Part shown: positions 17,415 to 26,392 of the stretch, piece after piece
Layout of the letters: each line of letters begins with the position of its first letter
How positions within the stretch are numbered: the stretch's first letter is position 1
Program-made: the position numbers and the translations under genes
Origin: Sphingobacteriales bacterium
GTDB taxonomy: Bacteria; Bacteroidota; Bacteroidia; Chitinophagales; CAIOSU01
Assembly: GCA_027483645.1 (NCBI GenBank)
Contig: JAIXUD010000004.1
Span: 1 to 64,000 of the forward strand
DNA: 64,000 bases
Direction: 5' to 3'
Notes under the pieces: generated by a model
What the model was told of the DNA's origin: nothing
Database searches by the model: none
What the model saw: only the letters and a program-made list of their open reading frames with translations

Positions 17415-18257
17415 TTATCGTTTTTTCAAGGAATTAATGAATGATTCAAACTGCGGGCTCAGCACCTCATAGTGGTGCTTGGCAATTACTTCATCGCTAT
17501 ACCAAACCCTATCGAAAGCGATGGTAAGCTGCCTAAATTCACTGAAATTGGGCCTATCGCTCATTTCGCGTACGTACTGGCCATTGGTTTTATCGCGTTT
17601 CCAATGTATCCACTGTAGGCTTGATAGTTCTTTGATGATGGTGAGGTAGTAAATACGGATGGCCATACGGTAGTCGTTGGCCTCCAGCGCCATACGTAAA
17701 GCGCGGGCTAGGTCGCTTTCGTGCAGGTTGTCCTCAATGTCTTCCAGCAGTATGGCTTTACCGCCTTCACCTGCTATCTTCTTGTTGTTGGTAAGCCAAC
17801 CTTGTTTCACCAAAAGGAAAACTAAAAAGGCAAGCATCACTATCACACCGCCTATCAACAGTATTTGCACCAACGTGCCCAACCCCGCAAACCCTGAAAA
17901 TATGGATGAACCGCTATCGTCATCATCATCAGCTAAAGGGCCATTCCCATCCTCGTCCTTTTTCTCTTCGGTTTTTTCTTTCTTTTTGGGTTTGGTTTCA
18001 GGTGGCTTTTCGCCGTAGCCCATTCCTTCGCGGTTCTTATTCCAGGTTGCGCGGTCAAATGGCTTGGGCTCTATTTCGCTTTTTAGGTACTCGTCTTGTT
18101 GGTTTACCTGAGGCTCTTCTACAAACTCCTCGGTATAGTCTTCCACAACCACATCATCTTCTACATAGTAATCCTCATCCTGCCCCAGGGCGGGGAAGGA
18201 GAAAAGCAGGAGCAGTAAACTTAACATGTACCAGCTACACTTCCTGCTCAAAGCCAT
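17415..18257 (-). CDS. DUF4129 domain protein
   Basis: A 280-residue protein starting at 18257, where a signal peptide begins (MALSRKCSWYMLSLLLLLF, cleavage near ALGQ); the frame is open to 18287. An acidic, low-complexity region (~residues 18-120, many Asp/Glu/Lys) is followed by a transmembrane helix near residue 130 and a C-terminal DUF4129 domain ending FESFINSLKKR. The gene overlaps the 3' end of the SpoIIM-like gene by 23 bp. It belongs to the same MoxR/DUF58 membrane cluster; the role is unknown. Confidence 0.87.
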   Translation of the reverse strand: MALSRKCSWYMLSLLLLLFSFPALGQDEDYYVEDDVVVEDYTEEFVEEPQVNQQDEYLKSEIEPKPFDRATWNKNREGMGYGEKPPETKPKKKEKTEEKKDEDGNGPLADDDDDSGSSIFSGFAGLGTLVQILLIGGVIVMLAFLVFLLVKQGWLTNNKKIAGEGGKAILLEDIEDNLHESDLARALRMALEANDYRMAIRIYYLTIIKELSSLQWIHWKRDKTNGQYVREMSDRPNFSEFRQLTIAFDRVWYSDEVIAKHHYEVLSPQFESFINSLKKR

Positions 18258-20148
18258 AAACCCTCTTTTTGGTACCCAAATTTTCAATACGGCTCAGCAA
18301 GTCGGGCGCTTCGTTAGTTTCTTTGCCAGATTGCAATAATAACTTAACAGATGCAACCATAAGGGCAAAAAAGGTAGACATAACCACGCCCGCCAGCATG
18401 AAGGTGAAGAAGGCGGTAACCTTATTCATGTTGTTGCTGGAGAAATTAAACAATAGCTGTATGCTCTCTAGATAGAATGTAAACAGGAACGAGCAAAACA
18501 GCGAAACAAATAACCATATAAGCAACAGCAAGATGGCATTAAGCCCCACTAGGCTAAGGTAATTGCCTTTTAACAAAACAAAAGTACGCCTTAGCGCAGT
18601 TAGTCCATTTACTTTTTCACTATCCATTACCGTAACCACGCCTACAAAGAACAATACAATTGGCAATACCAACCCGAACCAAGCGGTAATGCTGGAAGAT
18701 AGGAGGAGGGTAACGATGGCGGCATAAATAATGATGCCCAGCCATCTTTGGCTTGCCACTTCCTTCCAGTGCGTTGATAGGCTATTGAGTTGGAAATCGT
18801 TGTTGCTTATTTTGCGATTTACGGCCAAGCCGAGGGTGAATAGCATGCTCCACAATGCTAGGTTGAATACAAAGAATAGGGGCTTATCGCTTAGGTTATA
18901 TACCTCAAACATATCTCGGCATAATTGGGCAACCTGATCAAAAATACCAATGAAGTTGAACACCCAAAACAAGGAGCCATCATAGTTAAAGGTAATTCCC
19001 ATTTTATCAGGATACACCGTAAGCGCAATAATGCCGTAAGCAGCGCCTACCAGCATGCCGATCGACATAAACCGGCCCATAAATGGCATAATGGCGGAGA
19101 AAGATTCTGCTACTACATCGCCAACCGAGCGTATGCGACCCCAATCGATTTCAATGTGCTGGTTGGCCTGTATCTCGTCTCGGCTATGGCGCTCAGCGAA
19201 ACCCATTTTTGATTTGCGCCAAGGGTAGTACACGTAGTAGAATAGGATGAAGAACAACGAAATGAAGATAATTGTACCTCGCAGCACGATGGGCGCATCG
19301 GTATAGCGGGTAATAAACGATTCGATAAAGCCTGCGATAATGAACAGCGGCAAGATGCCTACGATAATTTTGAGCCCCTTGCGTGCCGATTGAATGAATG
19401 CCTGACCGCGGCTGTAGGTGCCCGGAATGATAAGCCCAGAGCCAAACACGATGCCCGCGGCGCCGGCAATAATGATGGCGCTTATCTCCAATGTGCCATG
19501 CACCCAGACACTGAAAAACATCTCGACAAAGAGACCCTTGGTGATAAAATATTGCTGAAAGGCCCCCAGCATGATGGCATTTTTTATGAGTATAAATATA
19601 GTGCCGATGGAGGCAAACACCCCGAAAATAAAAGTGATGAAGCTAACGCGGATGTTGTTGAAGGTTATACTGAGGAACATAACATCTTCCACTTCGTTTT
19701 TATAAACGCCCATGGGGTCGCCCTTCTCGATGTTTTCCTCGGTCATTTGCATGTAGCCAGCACCCAGGATAAACTCGGTAAACTTAGTATCGTAACCGGC
19801 CGAGAGCATGCCTACGCCCATAAACAAAACAAACACCGTAAACGACAGCAGCAAAGCTTTGCGGCTCTCAAACATGATGCGGGGCAACTCATCGGTCCAA
19901 AAATCTACCAGACGGCCACGCTTGCCTTTTTTGTTTTTGTACAGACTAAGAAAAATATTTTGAGCGATAGTATTGAGATACACCCTTACCGAACGGTTGG
20001 GATAGAACGTTCGGGAATAAGAAAGATCGTCGGTAACTTGAACAAACAATTCGCTCATTTTGTCAGGATCACTATCCTTCCTTCGGAGCATTTGTTCAAA
20101 ATCATCCCACTTTTGCTTATTTTGGTTGATGAAATTGGTTTCTCTCAT
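18235..20148 (-). CDS. SpoIIM-like (stage II sporulation M) membrane protein with an extra C-terminal membrane domain
   Basis: A 637-residue protein. Residues 1-330 match the Bacteroidota SpoIIM-like family: a basic N-terminal region (RPSRTFYPNRS-type segment), then helices including the VWVHGTLEISAIIIAGAAG signature. Residues ~340-637 add a second, Phe/Leu-rich domain with six or so helices that standalone SpoIIM proteins (~330 residues) lack. The gene is first in the leftward operon, divergent from RDD. This organism would not sporulate; in this context the family is an envelope component of unknown role. Confidence 0.88.
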   Translation of the reverse strand: MRETNFINQNKQKWDDFEQMLRRKDSDPDKMSELFVQVTDDLSYSRTFYPNRSVRVYLNTIAQNIFLSLYKNKKGKRGRLVDFWTDELPRIMFESRKALLLSFTVFVLFMGVGMLSAGYDTKFTEFILGAGYMQMTEENIEKGDPMGVYKNEVEDVMFLSITFNNIRVSFITFIFGVFASIGTIFILIKNAIMLGAFQQYFITKGLFVEMFFSVWVHGTLEISAIIIAGAAGIVFGSGLIIPGTYSRGQAFIQSARKGLKIIVGILPLFIIAGFIESFITRYTDAPIVLRGTIIFISLFFILFYYVYYPWRKSKMGFAERHSRDEIQANQHIEIDWGRIRSVGDVVAESFSAIMPFMGRFMSIGMLVGAAYGIIALTVYPDKMGITFNYDGSLFWVFNFIGIFDQVAQLCRDMFEVYNLSDKPLFFVFNLALWSMLFTLGLAVNRKISNNDFQLNSLSTHWKEVASQRWLGIIIYAAIVTLLLSSSITAWFGLVLPIVLFFVGVVTVMDSEKVNGLTALRRTFVLLKGNYLSLVGLNAILLLLIWLFVSLFCSFLFTFYLESIQLLFNFSSNNMNKVTAFFTFMLAGVVMSTFFALMVASVKLLLQSGKETNEAPDLLSRIENLGTKKRVYGFEQEV

Positions 20149-20194
20149 GCTAACTTTACACCCTTTGCAGGGCTAAATTATAAAAAAGGCTTGA

Positions 20195-20926
20195 ATGCGT
20201 ACTATAGACATTACAACAACGCAAAATGTTACCATACAATATGAGCTTGCCGATTTAAAAGATCGTTTTTTCGCTTGGCTTATTGACGTGGTAGTATGGG
20301 TGGTGTTCATTATCCTGTTGCTGATTCTATTTTATTCTTTTTCCACCAGCGATAGGGTAGAAACGTACTTTTTATACATCGTAGTAATACCGGTGATACT
20401 CTTTTATACTTTGATATCAGAGATATTGCTGGATGGACAAACCCTTGGTAAAAAGGCACTTAAGCTTCGTGTGGTAAAGTTGAATGGTAGGCAACCATCT
20501 CTTAGTGATTACCTGTTCCGTTGGGCTTTCCGTGGGTTGGATATTTATTTTTCGCTAGGGGCATTAGCAGCAGTGCTGGTAAGCTCAAGCCAGCGTGCAC
20601 AGCGCATGGGCGATGTGGTAAGCAACACGGTGGTGGTGCGGATTATTCCCCAACTTAGTTTTCAGTTGGCTGATATTATGCGCATCAATACTATGGAAAA
20701 CTATGTGCCCAAGTACCCCGAAGTGAAGCGCTTTAGTGAAGATGATATGTTGCTGGTAAAACAAACAATAGAGCGTGCCCGCCGATACCCGAACGAGGCA
20801 CACCGCAAAGCCGTGCAACTAATGGTGCAAAAGCTCACCGACCAAATGGGCACCGAACTCCCAAAATCTGATTATCTGGGCTTTTTAAGGACGCTGGTTA
20901 GTGATTATATAGTGTTGACTAGATAA
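20195..20926 (+). CDS. RDD-family membrane protein
   Basis: A 243-residue protein. The N-terminal ~160 residues form an RDD domain with the motif YELADLKDRFFAWLIDVVVW (R-x-x-A-x-x-x-D) and a later GQTLGKKALKLRVV block; three hydrophobic helices follow the usual pattern. The C-terminal ~85 residues are soluble. It is transcribed divergently from the SpoIIM-DUF4129-DUF4350-MoxR-DUF58 operon across a 46-bp gap, a common arrangement, so it probably belongs to the same membrane system. Confidence 0.92.
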   Translation: MRTIDITTTQNVTIQYELADLKDRFFAWLIDVVVWVVFIILLLILFYSFSTSDRVETYFLYIVVIPVILFYTLISEILLDGQTLGKKALKLRVVKLNGRQPSLSDYLFRWAFRGLDIYFSLGALAAVLVSSSQRAQRMGDVVSNTVVVRIIPQLSFQLADIMRINTMENYVPKYPEVKRFSEDDMLLVKQTIERARRYPNEAHRKAVQLMVQKLTDQMGTELPKSDYLGFLRTLVSDYIVLTR

Positions 20927-20930
20927 GGCG

Positions 20931-20965
20931 GACGATGGACCTAGGACCAAGGACGATGGGCCAAA
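20931..20965. repeat. 7-bp tandem array, word GACgatg/GACcaag
   Basis: Five heptamers (gacgatg, gacctag, gaccaag, gacgatg, ggccaaa), starting 5 bp after the RDD stop. Same word family as 5883-5917 and 31219-31246. Confidence 0.9.
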
Positions 20966-20987
20966 ATGGGGGTCTCGCCACCGGCGA

Positions 20988-21022
20988 AATCAATAACCAA
21001 TAATCAATAATCAAAAATCAAT
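20988..21022. repeat. 7-bp tandem array, word AATCAAT
   Basis: Five heptamers (aatcaat, aaccaat, aatcaat, aatcaaa, aatcaat). The last unit overlaps the 3' end of the leftward M16-like gene. The array at 20931 uses an unrelated word but the same period; 22 bp separate them. Confidence 0.9.
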
Positions 21023-22751
21023 ATCCCGGTATTACTATCGATTCGTATTTCTCTTCTGTCCCTTCTTCTTCGTTGAGCAACACACCTGTACCAGTCAATT
21101 GCTTGGGCAGTACGCCTGTTTTAACTAGTGCTACTATCAACTTGGCAGTTCTATATATATCGAGCCTGAAGTTCTTTTTGCCCAACAGGTTTTTCGGGTA
21201 TAGATAAAAGCCTTCGTATTGGTTTAGCGCAATGCTCAGGGAGTCATCTTTTACATCCAACAACTCTGATTTGTAGGCTTTACTGTTGATTGAAACAATC
21301 ACATTACGGTTAATCATCAAAGTTTGGCTCAGGGCATTTAGCGTGCTATCCTCAGCACCGCTGGCGAAAATGGCGGTATTCTTTTCATAATGGAACGCTA
21401 TGTTCGCAATATTCGGATAGGTGGTGGTAAACCTATTTATATCGTAGCTAGTACTATCAGTATCATTAAGCAATAGCAGCGTGCTGTGTTTCTGGTTGTT
21501 CATATAGCGCTGCACCACCTCGCTCAGTTTGTTGTGGTCAATAGCTGCAACCATAGCAGGGTAGTCGTTTAACCAGTGCAGCACGCTCATGGTCCAGTAT
21601 TGGGCAATAAGGTACATTTTCTGTGAAGGGTGGTTGCGTACCGTTTCAAATTGCTTAATCATGTTGGCTTTGGCCGTTTCAATTTCCGTTGTTGGAATGA
21701 TGTTTTGGTTAGAAAGTTTGGCCAGCAACGTATCGAAATTGGCAAAAGCCACGTGCATGCTATCTTTAACGGGAAAAATGTGCCAAGTGAGGCTACTGGC
21801 AAACATCATGGGGTCGTGCGCAATGCGCAATTGTGCAATGCTCAAGCTATCAGCCAGCGCATCCAAAGTAGGCGATTGGATAAACAGATTTTTAAGCAGT
21901 TGGGCAGCCAGCGTACCTTCTGGGTCGAACGATACGTATGGGCCATGGTACATCTTCTGGTAGCGCGTGGGCGTTGCGGTACCTACGTTGTACACTATTT
22001 GGTTGGTCAGTTTCGGCTTGGGGAACAGGTTTGCCATTTTGGTATTGAACAAGTCGCCTCTGCAAGTAGAAATATACCCCAACAAATCCTGCACCTTGCT
22101 CCAAGAGTCGCGGAAGAAATTAGGGCCGCTAAATATCATCAATGCAAACTCAATACAGTAAGCATTGCGGTACAATTGGCGGGCTGCTAGTATAGTGGCG
22201 CTATCAGCTTGTGCTACCGTTCCATATATGCTCATAGCGGAGCTCCTGTTGCCCCATTGGTTACTTATCAGCGCCTGCTCGGCAGGGTACATTACCGTGT
22301 TCTGTATCACCCCTGTAAGAGTAGCGTTCTGTAATATGGCATTGGCAAACACGGCACTGTCAGGTTCTTTGGTGTAGTAGTTGGCTATCGCTTCCATCGC
22401 CTTATCAAATTTGCCTGTAGAAACTTTAAAGTGATAGGTGCATACTTCGTGGCTAAACCGGCCATCCAGCTTTATACCACCCTCAACCTGCTGTAGGCTT
22501 TTTTGCAGTCCGTTTACGAACACGGTGTGGCAAACATAAGCAAGGCCATCGGTAGCACTGTCCTCGGCCATTGAGCCAAAGCGGTAGGCCAACATTACCT
22601 CATACTCTTTGGCGCCATCCACTTGGGTGTAAAATAGGTTGAGACCATTGTTAAGGCGCTGCTGGTACTCGTTTGGTTTCAAGTAAGTTTGGCCCAAGCA
22701 AATAGTAGCACTACCAACCAGCAATATATGTAGCAAGTATAGTTTTCTCAT
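21018..22751 (-). CDS. M16-fold peptidase homologue with destroyed zinc site; OmpA-like C-terminal end possible
   Basis: A 577-residue exported protein (signal peptide to about residue 20, LGQ). The N-terminal half aligns with the M16 (pitrilysin/insulinase) start: NNGLNLFY, then AYRFGSMAEDSATDGLA. Where active enzymes have HxxEH, this protein reads Tyr72-Val-Cys-His75-Thr76, so all three key residues are replaced. It should be a non-catalytic, structural M16 member. The last ~120 residues, with a RTAKLIVALVKTGVLPKQL helix, recall the OmpA peptidoglycan-binding fold, but this is weak. Monocistronic, convergent with RDD. Confidence 0.75.
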   Translation of the reverse strand: MRKLYLLHILLVGSATICLGQTYLKPNEYQQRLNNGLNLFYTQVDGAKEYEVMLAYRFGSMAEDSATDGLAYVCHTVFVNGLQKSLQQVEGGIKLDGRFSHEVCTYHFKVSTGKFDKAMEAIANYYTKEPDSAVFANAILQNATLTGVIQNTVMYPAEQALISNQWGNRSSAMSIYGTVAQADSATILAARQLYRNAYCIEFALMIFSGPNFFRDSWSKVQDLLGYISTCRGDLFNTKMANLFPKPKLTNQIVYNVGTATPTRYQKMYHGPYVSFDPEGTLAAQLLKNLFIQSPTLDALADSLSIAQLRIAHDPMMFASSLTWHIFPVKDSMHVAFANFDTLLAKLSNQNIIPTTEIETAKANMIKQFETVRNHPSQKMYLIAQYWTMSVLHWLNDYPAMVAAIDHNKLSEVVQRYMNNQKHSTLLLLNDTDSTSYDINRFTTTYPNIANIAFHYEKNTAIFASGAEDSTLNALSQTLMINRNVIVSINSKAYKSELLDVKDDSLSIALNQYEGFYLYPKNLLGKKNFRLDIYRTAKLIVALVKTGVLPKQLTGTGVLLNEEEGTEEKYESIVIPGY

Positions 22752-22801
22752 GAGTTTGTAAAAATAGCATTAAATGCAGCGAAATGCGCATCTATTAAAG
22801 C

Positions 22802-23593
22802 TTACCAATAGTAAAGCTGTATATGCTGTGCTTGCCTTATTTCCTTCCTAAAAAAAATCATCCCCATACGATACAGGTCAAGGCTTAGGGTTACTTCGGG
22901 TCGGGCAATTATCTCTTGCCAAGCTTCCAACATCTCGGGGCTCCAGTGTATATCGTCAAATATCAGCACGGTATCGTTATGGGTGTAAGGCAGTATCTGC
23001 TCATAATATTGCAAGGTGGGAGCCTTTTGGTGGTTGCCATCAATAAAAGCCAGGTCAATGTTGCTTAATCTGCCCAAGGCGGTAGAAAGTGTGGAATCAA
23101 AGTCCCCACTTATCACTTCAATTTTGTTGAGTTTTAACTTATGTGCCTGATTTTTTGCCAAGCTAGCAAGGGCTGCATTTCCTTCTAAACTTATTAACTG
23201 ATTCACTACTGGTGCACTTCCTAAATATAGCGTGCTTATACCTGTGCCAGTGCCCATTTCCAATATTTTGTTGGCATTAAAGTAGGCTACGGTACGGTAC
23301 AGTAATTGACCATAAACGGGAGGTATGGCAGTCTGTTTTGCCTTATTCGCTACGGTGGAAAATGAGGATGGTGGGGTGGCTATTGCGCCAAACGATTGAG
23401 ACGGAATTGGGGTATGGTCATTTTTAAGTTCTTGCCTTACATTTTCTATCTTTTGCCAAATAGTTTCGTTTTTTTTATCGCGCAGTACTTGGTTGATGTA
23501 CCTAAACACGAAGTCGGAGTGCACATGGTAGCGGCTTTGGCCATGCCATAGGTAAGAGAGGAGGCTGCGGGTGCGGAACAGGAGGTGAGACAA
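22802..23593 (-). CDS. Class I SAM-dependent methyltransferase
   Basis: A 263-residue Rossmann-fold methyltransferase. Motif I is LEMGTGTGIST (residues ~113-123), an acidic residue follows in LISLEGN, and motif IV region is IDLAFIDGNHQ with DDIHW further on, as in class I O-methyltransferases. The N-terminal ~100 residues are an extra helical segment. The first in-frame start is TTG at 23593; no ATG lies nearby, so the exact start is uncertain. The substrate is unknown; it is not in an obvious biosynthetic cluster. Confidence 0.87.
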   Translation of the reverse strand: MSHLLFRTRSLLSYLWHGQSRYHVHSDFVFRYINQVLRDKKNETIWQKIENVRQELKNDHTPIPSQSFGAIATPPSSFSTVANKAKQTAIPPVYGQLLYRTVAYFNANKILEMGTGTGISTLYLGSAPVVNQLISLEGNAALASLAKNQAHKLKLNKIEVISGDFDSTLSTALGRLSNIDLAFIDGNHQKAPTLQYYEQILPYTHNDTVLIFDDIHWSPEMLEAWQEIIARPEVTLSLDLYRMGMIFFRKEIRQAQHIQLYYW

Positions 23594-23688
23594 CTTTTTA
23601 GGGCAAAAATAAGCCGATAAGCATTAGCAAGGTTAATTAAAATGGAATTAAACGACGGCATTGAAAAGCGATAGATAATATTGTTTGT

Positions 23689-23696
23689 TAATTTTG
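23689..23696 (+). promoter_or_regulatory. Bacteroidota -7 element TAATTTTG
   Basis: A perfect TAnnTTTG match 67 bp upstream of the beta-barrel gene. A TTG at 23661 lies at longer than usual spacing, so the -33 box is uncertain. Confidence 0.5.
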
Positions 23697-23763
23697 TGTA
23701 AGCCCTATGTAAATCGGGCACGGGGTTTGAAAAGGCAGCGGTACTATCACACAACAACTGAAC

Positions 23764-24558
23764 ATGAAAAAATTAATACTTCTACTTGCCCTATCTGCTG
23801 GCGGCTTGTCAACATTAAATGCACAGCGGGGCTTTGAAATTGCCTTAAGCGGCACCCCATCGGCAGTATTTATCGTCAATCAAAACAACTATGAAACTCT
23901 TGATGGCTGCCCTGTTATCAGCCGATCGGAGCTAGATTACACATCCAAATGGGGTTATTCGGCAGGGCTTTCGCTGGGTTGGAATTTCAAGAAGAATATG
24001 GGTTTGTTTTCGGGGGTGCAATATGTGCGCACGGGCCAAAACTACGAGGATACCTTTAACCCAGGTGCCAACTTTTGCCCAACTCCCTACCATGTAGTGC
24101 GCGAGGTAGATTTAAGATATTTGCGTGTGCCGCTCACCTTTAGGTACAAATTCGACTTTAACAATCCTGATTTCAAGATGTATTTTAGCGCAGGGCCTTA
24201 TATTGGTTGGTTGCTTGATGCGAGTGAAAAAGTAGAAATTAACGATGTAAACCGGACTGATTTAACGGCAACTAAGGATAAGTTTAACCGCAGGGATGTG
24301 GGCGCCAGCGTGGGTGTAGGTGGTGAATACCATATTGTAAAAGGCTTGTTTTTCAACGTAGGCCTAGCAGTTGATTATGGCATTACTGATATGAACGGAA
24401 CTACCGTGAAAGATTTGGAGTGGTTTAGCAAAAATGATGTAGACTATGCCCGTTCTAATAACTTTAATGCCGGCATCAACATTGGCCTCCATTACGTTTT
24501 TGGCTCAAAATTCAATCCTTTTAAAGAAAAAAGCGGCGATAATGCGCCTAATCCATAA
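23764..24558 (+). CDS. Outer-membrane beta-barrel protein (PorT/OmpW-like)
   Basis: A 264-residue protein with a signal peptide (MKKLILLLALSAGGLSTLNA, cleavage before Q) and a mature part of alternating hydrophobic/aromatic beta strands separated by turns: WGYSAGLSLGWNF, LRVPLTFRYKF, YFSAGPYIGW, VGASVGVGGEY, GINIGLHYVFG. This is the pattern of the eight-stranded outer-membrane barrel proteins common in Bacteroidota. The final ~15 residues (KFNPFKEKSGDNAPNP) are a soluble tail. The specific function is unknown. Confidence 0.87.
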   Translation: MKKLILLLALSAGGLSTLNAQRGFEIALSGTPSAVFIVNQNNYETLDGCPVISRSELDYTSKWGYSAGLSLGWNFKKNMGLFSGVQYVRTGQNYEDTFNPGANFCPTPYHVVREVDLRYLRVPLTFRYKFDFNNPDFKMYFSAGPYIGWLLDASEKVEINDVNRTDLTATKDKFNRRDVGASVGVGGEYHIVKGLFFNVGLAVDYGITDMNGTTVKDLEWFSKNDVDYARSNNFNAGINIGLHYVFGSKFNPFKEKSGDNAPNP

Positions 24559-24673
24559 GATAGTTAAGTATCTGTCGGAGCAAATTGTAGAAAATTCATC
24601 GTATTAAAAAAGATTAAGTTCCCGCTTATGGAATCATTCCACCTTATGCATCTTATAGCAAAACCCGAACGCT

Positions 24674-26263
24674 ATGAGATATTTCCTCTCCCTGATCACT
24701 TGTTTGCTGCTTGCGCTATTTGGCAACGCACAGAACACTGTAACTACTGCTATTGATGCCGTAACTGTTTATCGTCAAAATGCCCGGATCGGCCACAGTG
24801 GCACCGCTACCATACCCGCTGGTACCACCGAGATAGTTATTGACAAGCTAAGCGCTGGCATAGTATTGCCCAGCGTTCAGGTGCAACTAGATGGCGGGGC
24901 TACCATCCTCTCTGTTACCAGTCGCATCAACTACCAGCAGCCTGCGCCTAATATGGATTTGATGCAGGTGTTTTATGATACCATAGAAGACTTGGATTAC
25001 AAACTGGACTGGATAAACAACCAAACCACTGTGTACCAATCGGAGGAGGGGGTACTGAACAAAAAGCTGGATATGGTGGGCACTGAAACCGGCCTACCCG
25101 TAACCGAGCTTGAAAAGCTAGTAACCCTCTACCGTGCTCGACTGATGGACATTAGGGAACGACTGCTAAAGTTGCGCAAGGAGGCTAAAGACCATAACGA
25201 ACACAAGGCCAAGCTGCAAGTGAAGATAAATGAGCTAAAGAACCGAACGACCAACCCTACGGGCGAAATTGTAGTAACCGTGCTAGCTACCGCACCAGTG
25301 AAAGCGAAAATAACCTGCAACTATTTGGTAAGCAATGCCGGCTGGACACCTATCTATGATCTGCGCTGCAAGAGCATTGAAAAACCAGTATCACTTAACT
25401 ACTATGCGCAGGTGTACCAAAACACTGGCTTCGATTGGAAAGGTGTGAAGATGACCGTGAGCACGGGCAACCCTTCATTAAATAATAGTCGCCCCGTGCT
25501 GGTGCCATTGTATATCGACTTTCATGCGCCGTATATACATAATTACCAGAGCGATGATGTTGTTAACAGTGCTCTTTACAAAAACAAGGCAGATGTTGCT
25601 CGTACTGGTGTAACAGAGGATGGCCCTGCATATACCGTAACGGTAAACGAGACCCAACTAAATGCGGAGTATGACATAGCACTTGCGCAAACTATTCTAT
25701 CGGATGGCAAAACCCGCCAAGTACCGTTGAAAGAATACGAACTGCCTGCTACCTATGTGTACCACACTGTACCAAGCATGGATAACACGGCATTTTTACT
25801 TGCTAAAATAACCAATTGGGGCCAATACAATCTGTTGGCAGGTGTGGCAAATCTGTTCTTTGAAGAAAGATATATCGGCCAATCGAACATTAACCCTGTG
25901 GTGACTAGCGATACCTTACTATTATCTATGGGCCGCGATGACAAAATCAACATACAGCGCATCCCTATTATTGATAAAGAGTCGCACAGCTTCTTCGGCG
26001 GCACGCGTAAAGAGAAACGCACTTACGAAATAAGTGTGCGCAACAATAAGAACAAGGCTATTAAGATTGAAGTGCTAGACCAGATACCAGTATCGAACCA
26101 AGAAGACATTAAAGTAGTAGTGCTGGATGAAGGTGGGGCTGAGTATACCGCCGAAATTGGCAAGCTACTTTGGAGGCTCGATTTAGCACCCGGCGAAACC
26201 AAGAAGGTACGCTTTAGCTTTGAAGTAAGCTATCCGAAAGAGAAATCGGTTTCACCGTTCTAG
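24674..26263 (+). CDS. DUF4139/DUF4140 protein (mucoidy-inhibitor MuiA-like)
   Basis: A 529-residue exported protein (signal to ~residue 19, GNAQ). The N-terminal DUF4140 domain (AIDAVTVYRQNARI, ATIPAGTTEIVIDKLS) is followed by a coiled coil of charged residues (~95-170) and a DUF4139 domain: VSNAGWTPIYDLRC, YYAQVYQNTGFDWKGV and the late RNNKNKAIKIEVLDQIPVS block. The family is found widely in envelopes; its biochemical role is not settled. It ends 8 bp before a large fold-back repeat shared with the convergent HMG-CoA lyase gene. Confidence 0.92.
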   Translation: MRYFLSLITCLLLALFGNAQNTVTTAIDAVTVYRQNARIGHSGTATIPAGTTEIVIDKLSAGIVLPSVQVQLDGGATILSVTSRINYQQPAPNMDLMQVFYDTIEDLDYKLDWINNQTTVYQSEEGVLNKKLDMVGTETGLPVTELEKLVTLYRARLMDIRERLLKLRKEAKDHNEHKAKLQVKINELKNRTTNPTGEIVVTVLATAPVKAKITCNYLVSNAGWTPIYDLRCKSIEKPVSLNYYAQVYQNTGFDWKGVKMTVSTGNPSLNNSRPVLVPLYIDFHAPYIHNYQSDDVVNSALYKNKADVARTGVTEDGPAYTVTVNETQLNAEYDIALAQTILSDGKTRQVPLKEYELPATYVYHTVPSMDNTAFLLAKITNWGQYNLLAGVANLFFEERYIGQSNINPVVTSDTLLLSMGRDDKINIQRIPIIDKESHSFFGGTRKEKRTYEISVRNNKNKAIKIEVLDQIPVSNQEDIKVVVLDEGGAEYTAEIGKLLWRLDLAPGETKKVRFSFEVSYPKEKSVSPF

Positions 26264-26270
26264 AGTCGTG

Positions 26271-26373
26271 TTTTAACCACGAAGGACACTAAGGAAAGCA
26301 CTAAGGTCACAAAACCGATGTGTTGTTCTTAGTGTTCTTTGTGTTTTTTACTTTGTGTTCTTAGTGGTTTAAA
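26271..26373. repeat. Inverted CACTAAGG/CACAAAG fold-back between convergent genes
   Basis: Left arm (26271-26313) contains AACCACGAAGGACACTAAGG; right arm (26328-26373) contains CTTTGTGTTCTTAGTGGTT, its approximate reverse complement. The arms are ~43 bp with a ~14-bp loop and fill the gap between two convergent stop codons. A related pair lies at 33679-33788. Confidence 0.85.
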
Positions 26374-26392
26374 TTATTAACCACTGAGTTGA

